A program made the position numbers and the translations under genes. This document shows positions 39,608 through 50,543 of a stretch of DNA of 50,543 bases, in pieces (the first letter of the stretch is position 1; every line of letters begins with the position of its first letter). Where the stretch lies: assembly GCA_001464385.1 (NCBI GenBank), contig LNFB01000094.1, positions 1 to 50,543 on the forward strand. The letters are read 5' to 3'. Below the pieces are notes generated by a model. That model saw only the letters and a program-made list of their open reading frames with translations, had not been told where the DNA came from and did no database searches. The stretch is from Deltaproteobacteria bacterium Ga0077550. GTDB taxonomy: Bacteria > Myxococcota_A > Polyangia > Nannocystales > Nannocystaceae.

Positions 39608-39623
39608 TGCAACGGCTGTGCCG
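39608..39623 (-). promoter_or_regulatory. putative sigma-54 promoter of the minor pilin operon
   Basis: On the minus strand CGGCACAGCCGTTGCA has GG and GC separated by exactly 10 bases and matches the -24/-12 consensus TGGCAC-N5-TTGCA at all but the first base. Sigma-54 promoters control pilus genes in several proteobacteria and myxobacteria, which supports the reading. The start would lie near 39597. Confidence 0.45.
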
Positions 39624-39682
39624 GCGCTGCGGGCGACCTTCGGCGGTAGACCAAAAACTGGCGCGTCATCCACCTCACACGA

Positions 39683-39711
39683 TTGTGGGCCTTCGTCGGC
39701 TCGGATACGTT
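39683..39711 (+). promoter_or_regulatory. promoter of the CRP/FNR gene with a half-site palindrome
   Basis: TTGTGG (39683-39688) and TACGTT (39706-39711) are 17 bases apart; the ATG follows 10 bases after the -10. The -35 overlaps CACA-CGAT-TGTG (39676-39687), an inverted repeat that could bind the encoded regulator. Confidence 0.5.
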
Positions 39712-39721
39712 TGCTGCCACC

Positions 39722-40435
39722 ATGGCGAAGGCAGCCCAGCAGGAAGCGAAGGACGAGAAGCGCGCAGCTTGGTACCTGCGGAAGATACCCCTGCTCGAGG
39801 GGGTCCCGCCGGCGAAGCTCGCCGAGCTCGCGAGCGTGGTCGAACTCCGAGAGATCGCGAGGCGGCAGGTCATCTACCTGCCCGGCGATCCGGGCGACCG
39901 CGTCTACTTCATCAACGGCGGACGCGTGAAGTGCAGCAAGGTCACGCGCGACGGCAAGGAGCTCACGCTCGCGTATCGCGGTGCGGGCCAGATCTTCGGC
40001 GAGCTGTGCATCATCGACGGTGCGCCGCGCGGCGAGATGGCCGAGGCGATGAAGAACGCGATCATCACCGAGTTGCCGCGCGAGGCGTTCCACGAGCTGC
40101 TGCTCTCGGACGCGCAGCTCGCGTTCAACTTCGCGTGCGTCATCGGTGAGCGCCGCCGTCAGCTCGAGACCAAGCTCGAGCACCTGGTGTTCCGCGACGT
40201 GCAGGCGAAGCTCGCCGCGCTGCTCATGGAGCTCGGCGAGGAGTACGGCGTCGAGTGCGAGGACGGGATCCAGATCGGGCTGAAGATCACCCATCAAGAG
40301 ATGGCGAACCTCATCGGCTCGACCCGCGAGACCATCTCGCTCACGCTCGCCCAGTTCAAGAAGCGGGGCCTGCTCGATCTCAACGGCCGCACCGTCGTCC
40401 TCAAGGACCAAGACGGCCTCGGCGCGATGACCTGA
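39722..40435 (+). CDS. CRP/FNR-family transcription regulator
   Basis: The 237-residue product has a cyclic-nucleotide-type sensor domain (residues about 15-130, with RQVIYLPGDPGDRVYFI and IFGELCIIDGAPR), a dimer helix, and a C-terminal winged helix-turn-helix (THQEMANLIGSTRETISLTL). The PRGEMAEA stretch stands where CRP has RTASVRA, so cAMP-type binding is uncertain. No N-terminal FNR cysteines are present. Start ATG 39722 follows a TACGTT -10 by 10 bases. It lies upstream of an SLC6 transporter and divergent from the pilin operon, and could control either. Confidence 0.9.
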   Translation: MAKAAQQEAKDEKRAAWYLRKIPLLEGVPPAKLAELASVVELREIARRQVIYLPGDPGDRVYFINGGRVKCSKVTRDGKELTLAYRGAGQIFGELCIIDGAPRGEMAEAMKNAIITELPREAFHELLLSDAQLAFNFACVIGERRRQLETKLEHLVFRDVQAKLAALLMELGEEYGVECEDGIQIGLKITHQEMANLIGSTRETISLTLAQFKKRGLLDLNGRTVVLKDQDGLGAMT

Positions 40436-40448
40436 GCGATCCTCCTTC

Positions 40449-42041
40449 GTGAGCAACGCCAAGCAAGAGCAGTGGGGGACGCGCTTCGGCGTGATCCTGG
40501 CGGTCTCCGGCTCCGCCGTGGGCCTCGGCAACTTCCTGCGGTTCCCGGGCACCGCCGCGGCCAACGGCGGCGGCGCCTTCATGATCCCGTACTTCGTCGC
40601 GCTGCTGCTGGTCGGGATCCCGGTCGGCTGGGCGGAGTGGACGATGGGCCGCTACGGCGGGCGCAAGGGCTTCCATTCGTGCCCCGCGATCATGGGCGTC
40701 GTCGGTGGCGGCGCGCTGCCCCGGTACCTCGGCGTGTTCGGGCTGCTGATCCCGATGGTCGTGTACATGTACTACGGCCTCATCGAGAGCTGGTGCCTGC
40801 AATACGCGTGGGCGTTCGCCACCGGTGGCATCGGGCTCGAGGGCGATGCGGCGCAGATGGCCGCGCAATCGGGCACGTTCTTCGGCGCGGTGTCGGGGAT
40901 CGGCGAGGACGGTGTGCTGCTCGAGAAGGGCAGCACGCTGACGTTCTGGATCGTCATCATCGCCCTCAACGCCTACTTCGTGTGGAAGGGGCTGTCCGGC
41001 GGCATCGAGAAGTTCTGCCAGTGGGCGATGCCCGCGATGGCGGTGTGCGCGGTGATCGTGCTCGTCCGCGTGCTGACGCTAGGCACGCCGGACCCGAGCC
41101 GCCCCGAGCTCAACGTCACCGCGGGCCTCGGCTACATGTGGAACCCGCGGTTCGACGCGCTCGGCAACGCCGAGACCTGGCTCGCGGCGGCCGGCCAGAT
41201 CTTCTTCAGCCTGTCGGTGGGGTTCGGCGTCATCGTCAACTACGCCTCGTACCTGCGGAAGAAGGACGACGTCGTCCTCTCGGGGCTCACGGCGTCCGCG
41301 ACCAACGAGGTCTTCGAGGTCGGCTTCGGCGGGCTCATCACGCTCACCGCGGCGTTCGTGTTCCTCGGCGCGAGCGGGGCCACCGGCGGCACCTTCGGCC
41401 TCGGGTTCAACACGCTGCCCGTCGTGTTCGCCCACATGGGCGCGCTCGGCAACGTCATCGGCGCGCTGTGGTTCTTCATGCTGTTCCTCGCGGCGATCAC
41501 CAGCTCGCTGTCGATGCTGCAGCCGGTGAAGGCGTTCATCCAGGAGGCGCTGGGCTGGTCCAACGGCCGGGCCGTCATCGCGGTGATCCTCTTCACCGCC
41601 GGCGGATCGCTGTGGAACCTCCAGCACACCAAGGACCTCGTCGCCCTCGACACCATGGATTTCTGGGTCGGCACGACGGCGATCTTCGTCCTCGCCACGG
41701 TGCAGGTCATCTACTTCGGCTGGGTGTTCGGCATCGACCGCGGCATGACCGAGGCCCACTACGGGGCCAAGCTCCGCATCCCGCGGGTCGTCGCGTTCGT
41801 CATCAAGTACGTCGCGCCGGTGTACCTGCTGGTGGTGTTCGCGGCGTTCTGCCGGCAGAGCCTCGGCGAGCGCATCGACGCCCTGCTGGAGGATCCCGTC
41901 GCCGGCCAGACCATCGCGCTCGTGCTCGGTGTGCTGCTCGTCCTGCTCGTGCTCATCCGCATCGGCGAGGTCCGCTGGCGCGCGCTCGGCCTCGACCTCG
42001 ACGGTCGCCGGCCGCCCGACGACGAGGTGGACGCACCATGA
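40449..42041 (+). CDS. SLC6/NSS-family sodium-dependent transporter
   Basis: The 530-residue inner-membrane protein has about 12 membrane segments and the family signature in the first (GSAVGLGNFLRFP), where sodium and substrate bind around the unwound helix. A further match is ITSSLSMLQPVKAF. NSS proteins import amino acids or related compounds with sodium. The start is GTG 40449, 13 bases after the CRP/FNR stop, with CTCCTT rather than a proper ribosome binding site in the gap. Its stop overlaps the start of a 30-codon gene (ATGA) that looks like a dedicated small subunit. Confidence 0.93.
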   Translation: MSNAKQEQWGTRFGVILAVSGSAVGLGNFLRFPGTAAANGGGAFMIPYFVALLLVGIPVGWAEWTMGRYGGRKGFHSCPAIMGVVGGGALPRYLGVFGLLIPMVVYMYYGLIESWCLQYAWAFATGGIGLEGDAAQMAAQSGTFFGAVSGIGEDGVLLEKGSTLTFWIVIIALNAYFVWKGLSGGIEKFCQWAMPAMAVCAVIVLVRVLTLGTPDPSRPELNVTAGLGYMWNPRFDALGNAETWLAAAGQIFFSLSVGFGVIVNYASYLRKKDDVVLSGLTASATNEVFEVGFGGLITLTAAFVFLGASGATGGTFGLGFNTLPVVFAHMGALGNVIGALWFFMLFLAAITSSLSMLQPVKAFIQEALGWSNGRAVIAVILFTAGGSLWNLQHTKDLVALDTMDFWVGTTAIFVLATVQVIYFGWVFGIDRGMTEAHYGAKLRIPRVVAFVIKYVAPVYLLVVFAAFCRQSLGERIDALLEDPVAGQTIALVLGVLLVLLVLIRIGEVRWRALGLDLDGRRPPDDEVDAP

Positions 42042-42130
42042 CCGCCGGCGGCTGGGTCTTCATGGTGCTCTCGCTGGGCTTCGTCTGGTCGCTGGCGCTG
42101 TGGTGCTACGCCCGCGTGCTCCGCGACTGA
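42038..42130 (+). CDS. MetS-like small membrane subunit of the NSS transporter
   Basis: The 30-residue product is one hydrophobic helix flanked by a short start and a basic end (GWVFMVLSLGFVWSLALWC, then YARVLRD). ATG 42038 overlaps the transporter stop (ATGA). Bacterial NSS transporters of the MetP type are known to have a small single-helix partner, MetS, encoded directly downstream; position, size and topology all fit. The last 25 bases overlap the 3' end of the convergent TlpA-like gene. Confidence 0.75.
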   Translation: MTAGGWVFMVLSLGFVWSLALWCYARVLRD

Positions 42131-42618
42131 AGCGCGCCGCGGACGGCAGCCTCGATCGCGGCGTCGATCTCCGCGGCGCGCTCCAGCACCGCGCCGTCGC
42201 GATCGAGCACCACGATCGTGGGCACCCGCGGGGCGCCCAGCGCGGTCGACAGGCGGTACTCGGGATCCGCGAAGAGCGGATAGGTGATGCCGGCCTCCCG
42301 CGCGAACGCCTCGGCGCCCTCGAACCCCTGGCCCACGTGCACGCCGACGATCGCGACCTCGGCGAGCTCGGGGCGCGCGGCGAAGGCGATGACCTTGGGG
42401 ATCGACACGCGGCAGGGCTCGCACCACGTGGCCCAGAAGTCGATGACGGTGACGCGCCCGGCGGTCACCTCGGCGAACGACGGCCCCGGTGAGAGCGGCA
42501 CGGTGCCGTCGGCGGCCGCGGGCGGCCGCGTCGCGCCGCGGGGACCACAGCCGAGCACGGCCGTGGCCGCGAGCGCGCGCAGGGCCCCGCGCCGAGTGGT
42601 CCTAGAAGTCACGGCCAT
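42106..42618 (-). CDS. TlpA-like thioredoxin-fold protein
   Basis: The 170-residue product (from ATG 42618) starts with a twin-arginine-like signal (TSRTTRRGALRALAATAVLGC), with Cys24 as a probable lipidation site. A thioredoxin domain follows with the active site WCEPC (Cys66, Cys69) in VIDFWATWCEPCRVSIPK and the cis-Pro region PRVPTIVVLD. It would act as a periplasmic disulfide reductase or exchange protein. The start overlaps the DUF3570 stop by 17 bases; an upstream in-frame ATG at 42636 is possible. It is the last gene of the uvrA-DUF4266-DUF3570 run. Confidence 0.88.
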   Translation of the reverse strand: MAVTSRTTRRGALRALAATAVLGCGPRGATRPPAAADGTVPLSPGPSFAEVTAGRVTVIDFWATWCEPCRVSIPKVIAFAARPELAEVAIVGVHVGQGFEGAEAFAREAGITYPLFADPEYRLSTALGAPRVPTIVVLDRDGAVLERAAEIDAAIEAAVRGALQSRSTRA

Positions 42619-43861
42619 ACCCGAGGGAGACGACATCGACGTGGAGATCGTTGCTGCGTTGGTACCGGGAGTAGCCGCCGTCGAGGTACTGCGCCCCGCG
42701 GACGCTCCCCGGCGGCACGAGGTACACGACGGCCTTCAAGCCCACCTGGTGGGCCGAGAACGGGGCGAGATCGGAGTCGGCGGTCAGCGGCATCTCGTCC
42801 GAGGCGTCCGTGCGCGTCGCCACGCCATAGAACGAGACCCCGCGCTGCCAGTGGTAGCGATACATCGCGCGCAGGTACGTCCGCCGGCCGAGCCACTGGT
42901 AGAGCATCACGCCGGGCGTGTGGGCGCGCAGATCGAAGTCGTCGTCGTAGAACCGGTAGGCGAGCTTGATCGTACTGCGCGTCCGCGGGATGTGCTGGTT
43001 CAGCATGAGCGCGGCGGCGTGTCGCGTGCGGGTCCTGGGCAGGCGCTCGGGCGCGCGGTTCGGGCAGTCGTACTCGGGCGCCTGGCCGAAGTCGTTGGGA
43101 CAACCCGTGGTCGGCGCGTCGCTGATCGCGACCGAGTTCCACGTCGTCTGCAGGGTCCCGGCCTGGAAGGTCACGCCGTACGAGGCCGAAAGCAGCGTCG
43201 TCGGCGACAACACCTGGGTCACACCGACGTTGTCGCTGATCGTCAGGCGCTTCTCCACCTGCACCGGGCTGAACCCCAACGGGTGGATGTAGTCGAACAG
43301 ATCGAGGATGTACGTCGTGTTCACCGCGACCGTCGTGTTGTCCTCGAAGTAGCGGCCCACCCAGCCGAGGCCGGCGAAGCCCGAGCGGAACGGCTCCTCG
43401 AAGTGGAGGCCGTAGCGCATCGACCACTCACCGCGGGTCTCGGACGCATACGTCGTGGTGACGTCGAGCTCGCCGGCCTCGTTGTAGCGCGACGCCGAAG
43501 ACACCGCGTCGAGGCCGTCGGGCGACGCCGCCGAGATCACGTCGAGCGCGAACGTCACCTGGTGGGTCCACTTCGGGTTGCGCTGCCGGATCCCGAGCTG
43601 CCCCATCGGCTGGAACACGAGCATGTTCTCCGAGCCCGGTCCCGCGGGCGGCCCCGCCTTCGACTGGAACCCCCGCCCGCGCTGGTTGAACAGCGTGAAG
43701 CGCAGGAACAGGTCCTCGATCGTCGGGCCCTTGGTCGCGCTCGCCGTCGCCCTGGGCCGGCGGCGCTCGGAGCCTGCCACGCTCGAGCCGGGGTTCGAGA
43801 TGGCCAGGGCTGCGGCGACCCAGGCGATGCCGACACGACTGCGGTCAGTTCGAACAGCCAC
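42602..43861 (-). CDS. DUF3570-like outer membrane beta-barrel protein
   Basis: The 419-residue product has a signal peptide (GIAWVAAALAISNPGSSVAG) and then a chain of amphipathic strands with alternating polar and aromatic residues (WSMRYGLHFEEPF, TYILDLFDYIHPLGFSP, IKLAYRFYDDDFDLRAHTPG, YLRAMYRYHWQ). It ends in a terminal Phe (SLGYGRDF), the usual outer-membrane barrel ending. The pattern fits DUF3570, a family of unknown function. Start is GTG 43861, overlapping the DUF4266 stop by 17 bases. The neighbours DUF4266 and TlpA are its typical companions. Confidence 0.82.
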   Translation of the reverse strand: MAVRTDRSRVGIAWVAAALAISNPGSSVAGSERRRPRATASATKGPTIEDLFLRFTLFNQRGRGFQSKAGPPAGPGSENMLVFQPMGQLGIRQRNPKWTHQVTFALDVISAASPDGLDAVSSASRYNEAGELDVTTTYASETRGEWSMRYGLHFEEPFRSGFAGLGWVGRYFEDNTTVAVNTTYILDLFDYIHPLGFSPVQVEKRLTISDNVGVTQVLSPTTLLSASYGVTFQAGTLQTTWNSVAISDAPTTGCPNDFGQAPEYDCPNRAPERLPRTRTRHAAALMLNQHIPRTRSTIKLAYRFYDDDFDLRAHTPGVMLYQWLGRRTYLRAMYRYHWQRGVSFYGVATRTDASDEMPLTADSDLAPFSAHQVGLKAVVYLVPPGSVRGAQYLDGGYSRYQRSNDLHVDVVSLGYGRDF

Positions 43862-44083
43862 AGCCGCCGCCCGCCGGTTTCGCGTCGCCGCCCGCGGCCC
43901 CCTCGCGCGCGGTCCACAGCTTGCGATTCGACCGGGCCTCGAGCGGATCGTCCTGCAGCTGCATGGTCGGATCGGCGAGGTACTCGCGGCGGTTCTGCGG
44001 GACGACGACGCAGCCGAGCGTTCCGAGGGCGAACACGAGCGCGACGACGACCTTGGCGTCCGATCGAGCCATGGGCCGGGAAT

Positions 44084-44087
<4 letters not shown>
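43845..44087 (-). CDS. DUF4266-like small lipoprotein
   Basis: The 80-residue product has a lipobox (LGTLGC) and a short mature part with the conserved blocks REYLADPTMQL, DDPLEARSN and REGAAGGD, and the cysteine-containing end GGGCGCSN. That is the DUF4266 pattern. The terminal CGC motif could bind a metal or be an oxidation-sensitive pair. ATG 44087 overlaps the uvrA stop (ATGA); a second in-frame ATG lies at 44072. It links uvrA to the DUF3570/TlpA genes. Confidence 0.85.
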
Positions 44088-47154
<3,067 letters not shown>

Positions 47155-47158
<4 letters not shown>

Positions 47159-48069
47159 GGATCCTCCCCGCGCGCGTGGGCGACCGCGTGGAGCATGCTC
47201 GTCGCATCGGCGACGCCGCGGCCCGCGATGTCCCGCGCGGTGCCGTGGTCCGGCGACGCCCGGCGAAACGGCAGGCCGAGCGTCGCGTTGATCCCGTCGG
47301 AGAAGTGCAGGAGCTTGAAGGGGCCGAGCCCCTGGTCGTGGTACATCGCCAGGATCGCGCCGTAGGTGCCCGCCGCCGCGGCCGGCATCGCGGTGTCAGC
47401 GGGCAGCGGGCCCACGAATTCGACGTCGGGGTGGCGTCGTCGCAGCGCCTCGATCGCAGGCGCGATGATCCGCGTCTCCTCGTCGCCGAGCCGGCCCTGC
47501 TCGCCGGCGTGGGGGTTGAGCCCGAGCACCGCGATCCGCCGCGCGGCGCCGACGAAGCCCGGGAGCGCGGCGGCGAGCAGCGAGCCCTTGGTCACGATGT
47601 CCTCGCTGCGCAGTGCGTCGGGCACCGCGCGCAACGGCAGGTGGATCGTGACCAGCGCGACGCGGAGCCGCGGCCCGACCATGCACATCGCGTAGGCCTC
47701 GACGCCGGCCCGCGCCGCGAGGTACTCGGTGTGGCCCGGGTACCGGAGGCCCTCGTCCTGGGCGCGGGCCTTGTCGATCGGCGCGGTCACGAGGTGGGTG
47801 CCCGGCGTGGCGAGCACGAGATCCGTGCCGGCGACCAGCGCCGCGTACTGGCCGAGCCCGGGCCGGCTCTCGGGCGCGAGCAGGGGCAGGATCTGCGCGA
47901 GGCCGCGGCGGGCCCAGGGCACGTCGAGCCCCGCCGCCGTCGCCTCGAGCCGCGCTGGGCAGGCGAGCACCCGATCCCCGGGCCGGAGCCGATCGGCCGC
48001 CGCGACGCGCAGCAACAGCTCGGGGCCCACGCCATCCGGATCGCCCTGCGTGATCACGATCGGGGCCAT
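47155..48069 (-). CDS. pdxA: 4-hydroxythreonine-4-phosphate dehydrogenase
   Basis: The 304-residue product oxidises 4-phosphohydroxythreonine in the deoxyxylulose-5-phosphate-dependent route to pyridoxal phosphate. Family signatures are present in order: TQGDPDGVGPEL, APIDKARAQDEGLRYPGHTEYLA, GLNPHAGEQGRLG with the following EE, YHDQGLGPFK and SPDHGTARDIAG. Length is slightly short (usual about 330). ATG 48069 is preceded by TAGCAT 11 bases upstream. The stop overlaps the uvrA start, so pdxA leads the uvrA-DUF4266-DUF3570-TlpA run. Confidence 0.95.
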
Positions 48070-48080
48070 GGAAGCCGCGC

Positions 48081-48130
48081 ATGCTAGGCCAGGGCGCGGG
48101 GGCGCGCCACCCCCTGCCCCGTGGTAGCCT
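48081..48130. promoter_or_regulatory. divergent -10 elements of pdxA and the DUF3108 gene
   Basis: On the minus strand TAGCAT (48081-48086) lies 11 bases before the pdxA ATG. On the plus strand TGG-TAGCCT (hexamer 48125-48130) lies 7 bases before GTG 48138. Neither gene has a ribosome binding site at its start. Confidence 0.5.
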
Positions 48131-48137
48131 GACGACC

Positions 48138-49247
48138 GTGTTGCGCGCGGGACTGGCGGCGAGGTTGGGCGTGGGCCGAAGTCGCGGTGTCGCCCTGGCG
48201 GCGGGCCTGCTCGCCGTGGGCGCAGGCCTCGGCATCGGTGCCCCGGCCCGGGTCGCGGCCGCCCCGGCGATCATCGACGCGAGCCCCACGCCCGACACCG
48301 ACGCCCCGTCGATCCCGCGCAACGAGGCCCAGGGCGGGCGCGTGGGCAAGGTCGTCGGCGCGGCGGGCCCGCGCACTGCCGTCGGCCTCACCGCGGTCCT
48401 GCTCGATCCGCCGCTGCGCGACGCGAGGCGCCGCGCGCCGGCCACGACGCGCCCCGCCGACTTCGGCGCGACGCTGGCGGTCGGCGAGCGCTTCCGGTTC
48501 GACGTCACCTTCGCCGGCAACTCCGCGGGGATGGCCGAGGCGACGATCGTGGCGCTCGAGCCCGATCCCCGCGGCGGCCCGCCCCACGGCGCTCCCGTCG
48601 TGCGCATCGAGGGCCACGCGCGCACCTCGGGGATCGTCTCGCTGCTGGCCACGGTGAACGACGACATGGTCACGCTGGTCGATGCCCGCTCCGGCGCGAC
48701 GATCTGGTCCGAGAACGTCCTGGTCTACGGCGGGTGGAGCCCCGTGGGCTACAAGCGCCGCGTCACCACCGCGAACTACGAGGGCCGCGGCCAGGTGCGG
48801 ATCCACGACGCCAAGGACGAGAAGTCCCGCAAGCACCTCAAGAAGGTGCCCATCGACACGTTCGATCCGCTGTCGGTCATGGCGTGGGTCCGCGCGCAGA
48901 AGCTCACGCCGGGCGAGAAGTCCAAGGCCCACGTCATCGACGGGACCACGCTGATGCGGATCGAGGTCGAGGCGCTGCCGGCGGGCCCCATGGAGAAGAT
49001 GCCCAGCGTCGGCAAGGCCCTCGGCCTCGGCAAGAATGACGTCGTGAAGATCTCGGGAACGATGACGCGTGTGGATCCGTATGACCAGCCGCTCCCGGGC
49101 AAGCGTGCCTTCGCGATGCGGGCCTGGCTGTCGAACGACGGCCGGCGGATCCCGCTCGCGATGGAGAGCGACATGTGGGTCGGTGCCCTGCGGCTCGAGC
49201 TGACCGCATACGACCCACCGAGCGCTGACGCTACGCCGCCCCCCTGA
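48138..49247 (+). CDS. DUF3108 domain-containing exported protein
   Basis: The 369-residue product has an N-terminal signal segment (GVALAAGLLAVGAGLGIGAPA), an Ala/Pro-rich linker, and from about residue 110 the DUF3108 fold: GERFRFDVTFAGNSAGMAEATI, then TFDPLSVMAWVRAQKL and LTPGEKSKAHVIDG. DUF3108 proteins are periplasmic, of unknown function, with a beta-barrel-like fold. GTG 48138 is chosen because TAGCCT lies 7 bases before it; TTG at 48141 is a second possibility. The gene stands alone before the kinase gene. Confidence 0.82.
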   Translation: MLRAGLAARLGVGRSRGVALAAGLLAVGAGLGIGAPARVAAAPAIIDASPTPDTDAPSIPRNEAQGGRVGKVVGAAGPRTAVGLTAVLLDPPLRDARRRAPATTRPADFGATLAVGERFRFDVTFAGNSAGMAEATIVALEPDPRGGPPHGAPVVRIEGHARTSGIVSLLATVNDDMVTLVDARSGATIWSENVLVYGGWSPVGYKRRVTTANYEGRGQVRIHDAKDEKSRKHLKKVPIDTFDPLSVMAWVRAQKLTPGEKSKAHVIDGTTLMRIEVEALPAGPMEKMPSVGKALGLGKNDVVKISGTMTRVDPYDQPLPGKRAFAMRAWLSNDGRRIPLAMESDMWVGALRLELTAYDPPSADATPPP

Positions 49248-49342
49248 AGCGCCGAGGCGGCATGGCCCTGCGGGCGCGCGGGAGCCGTGAACCCGGCCGG
49301 TTTTCGCCCTCTTCGCCCCGCCGGTTCGACCCCGGTTGGGTT

Positions 49343-49348
49343 TACACT
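49343..49348 (+). promoter_or_regulatory. possible -10 element of the kinase gene
   Basis: TACACT in GGGTTTACACTCCC lies 83 bases before the kinase ATG. No convincing -35 sits 17 bases upstream, and the TGN extension is absent. The 184 bases between the DUF3108 gene and the kinase hold no other feature that I can support. Confidence 0.3.
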
Positions 49349-49431
49349 CCCAGTCACTCCCGGCACGCGTCCCCGTACGAGTCTCGTGCGGGCCCGTGCG
49401 AGCCATCTCCCCGTCCCCGACGCGCATCCCC

Positions 49432-50543
49432 ATGGCGGACCGCTATCGCCCACTCTTCAAGCTCGATTCAGGCGGCATGGCCGAGGTCTATGTGGCCGAG
49501 GCCGAGTCGATGGCGGGCTTCAAGAAGAAGGTCGCGATCAAGCGCATCCTTCCCGGCCTGCTGAAGGACGATCGCTTCGTCCGCATGTTCCTCGACGAGG
49601 CGCGGCTGTCGCTGCACCTCAGCCACGCGAACATCGTCTCGGTCTTCGACATCGGCAAGAGCTCGTCGACCTACTTCATCGTGATGGAGTACGTCGAGGG
49701 GCCCAACCTCAAGCACGTGCTGCAGCACCTCGCGAAGCGGCGCGCGACGCTGCCGGTGCACCAGGCGATGTGGGTGATCGGCGAGGTGCTGAAGGGCCTC
49801 GACTACGCCCACAACCTCCGCGACCCCGAGACCGGCCGCTCGCTGGGCATCGTCCACCGCGACATCTCGCCGCCGAACATCCTGTTCTCGTGGAACGGCG
49901 AGGTGAAGCTCACCGACTTCGGCCTGGCCAAGGCGTCGACGCAGCTCGAGTCGACCGATCCCGGCGTCGTGAAGGGCAAGTTCTCGTACCTGTCGCCCGA
50001 GGCGGCGCAGGGCCACGAAGTCGACGCGCGCTCCGACATCTTCGCCGTCGGCATCCTCGCCTACGAGATGCTCACCGGCGAGCGGCTGTTCCTCGGCGAG
50101 ACCGACTACCAGACCGTCGAGCTGGTCCGCGCCGCCCAGGTCCCGAGCATCAGCCAGAAGAACCCCGACGTCCCGCAGGAGCTCGAGCGGATCATCCGCC
50201 GCGCGCTCGCGAAGGACCTCGACACGCGCTACCAGACCGCCGGCGATTTCGCCGACGAGCTGCTGGGGTTCCTGTTCTCGCGCAGCCTGAAGGTGTCGGC
50301 GCGCGCGCTGGCCGAGACCTTCGAGGAGCTGCGTCGCGCGCAGCCCTCGACGACCTCGAGCCCGCCGGGCGGATCGAGCCTGATCCTGCAGCTCATCGAC
50401 GAGGAGTTCCTCAACTTCCAGTCGCTCGGCGACGACGGCGACGCGCACGACACCGGCTCCGAGCCGCTCGACACGCTGATGGGCGCCGCTGCACCGGCCT
50501 ACGACCCCGCCGCGCCGCTGTCGCTCGAGGACTTCGGCGCCGG
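49432..50543 (+). CDS. eukaryotic-like Ser/Thr protein kinase (3' end outside window)
   Basis: About 370 codons are present and the frame is open at the window edge. The kinase domain fills residues about 5-285: glycine loop LDSGGMAEVYVAE, the ATP Lys in KKVAIKRI, catalytic loop GIVHRDISPPNILF, metal-binding DFGLA, and the activation segment ending YLSPEAAQG. The loop HRDISPPN rather than HRDLKPEN is common in myxobacterial kinases. A Ser/Pro-rich and acidic linker follows; any sensor or membrane part would lie beyond the window. The start is ATG 49432 because the kinase fold begins right after it. Confidence 0.95.
   Translation, partial: MADRYRPLFKLDSGGMAEVYVAEAESMAGFKKKVAIKRILPGLLKDDRFVRMFLDEARLSLHLSHANIVSVFDIGKSSSTYFIVMEYVEGPNLKHVLQHLAKRRATLPVHQAMWVIGEVLKGLDYAHNLRDPETGRSLGIVHRDISPPNILFSWNGEVKLTDFGLAKASTQLESTDPGVVKGKFSYLSPEAAQGHEVDARSDIFAVGILAYEMLTGERLFLGETDYQTVELVRAAQVPSISQKNPDVPQELERIIRRALAKDLDTRYQTAGDFADELLGFLFSRSLKVSARALAETFEELRRAQPSTTSSPPGGSSLILQLIDEEFLNFQSLGDDGDAHDTGSEPLDTLMGAAAPAYDPAAPLSLEDFGA

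Overview
The window is GC-rich (roughly 70 percent) bacterial chromosome with almost no spacer. The gene content suggests a myxobacterium, most likely of the Nannocystis/Plesiocystis group. Pointers are many predicted lipoproteins with Ser/Thr/Gly or Ala/Lys/Pro linkers and cysteine-rich modules, a eukaryote-like Ser/Thr kinase, a type IV pilus PilY1/minor pilin cluster, several sigma factors, and PASTA, EVE and SLC6 proteins. This taxonomic call is an inference from style and content; no rRNA or tRNA gene was recognised.

Layout. 1-3.5 kb: a truncated sigma-70 factor, a signal-peptidase-II-like protein that seems to lack a catalytic Asp, a 23-bp tandem repeat, and serS. 3.5-8.1 kb: dacB (PBP4), ddl, trpS and a GNAT protein on the plus strand. 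8.2-9.9 kb: two lipoproteins. 9.9-12.8 kb (minus): an ECF sigma factor, a probable anti-sigma factor, a membrane-anchored helical protein and two tandem lipoproteins that share a cysteine-heptad domain. 12.8-18.3 kb (plus): an RsuA-type pseudouridine synthase, a DUF4382-like lipoprotein, an S9 peptidase coupled to an NrdG-like radical SAM protein, a hypothetical protein and an EVE protein. 18.3-19.0 kb: a VapBC module. 19.0-23.0 kb (minus): adenosine deaminase, a nitrite/sulfite reductase and a coupled unknown gene. 23.1-29.1 kb: NhaC antiporter, a membrane protein, clpB and a PASTA protein with an apparent frameshift, ended by tandem hairpins.

29.2-39.5 kb (minus) is a type IV pilus minor pilin/PilY1 cluster (FimT/GspH, PilV, PilW, PilX, then PilY1), interrupted by a HAD-type 5'-nucleotidase with its own promoter and followed by a DedA protein. 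39.7-42.1 kb (plus): a CRP/FNR regulator and an SLC6-type transporter with a 30-residue MetS-like small subunit. 42.1-48.1 kb (minus): pdxA, uvrA, then a DUF4266-DUF3570-TlpA envelope module, all coupled by short overlaps. The window closes with a DUF3108 protein and a truncated Ser/Thr kinase.

Two themes recur. First, many genes have an extended -10 element (TGN-TANNNT) only 6-11 bases before the start codon, which predicts leaderless or nearly leaderless mRNAs. Second, many neighbours share ATGA/GTGA/TTGA stop-start overlaps. The best candidates for undescribed biology are the ECF operon with its cysteine-heptad lipoproteins and the DUF4266-DUF3570-TlpA module attached to uvrA.
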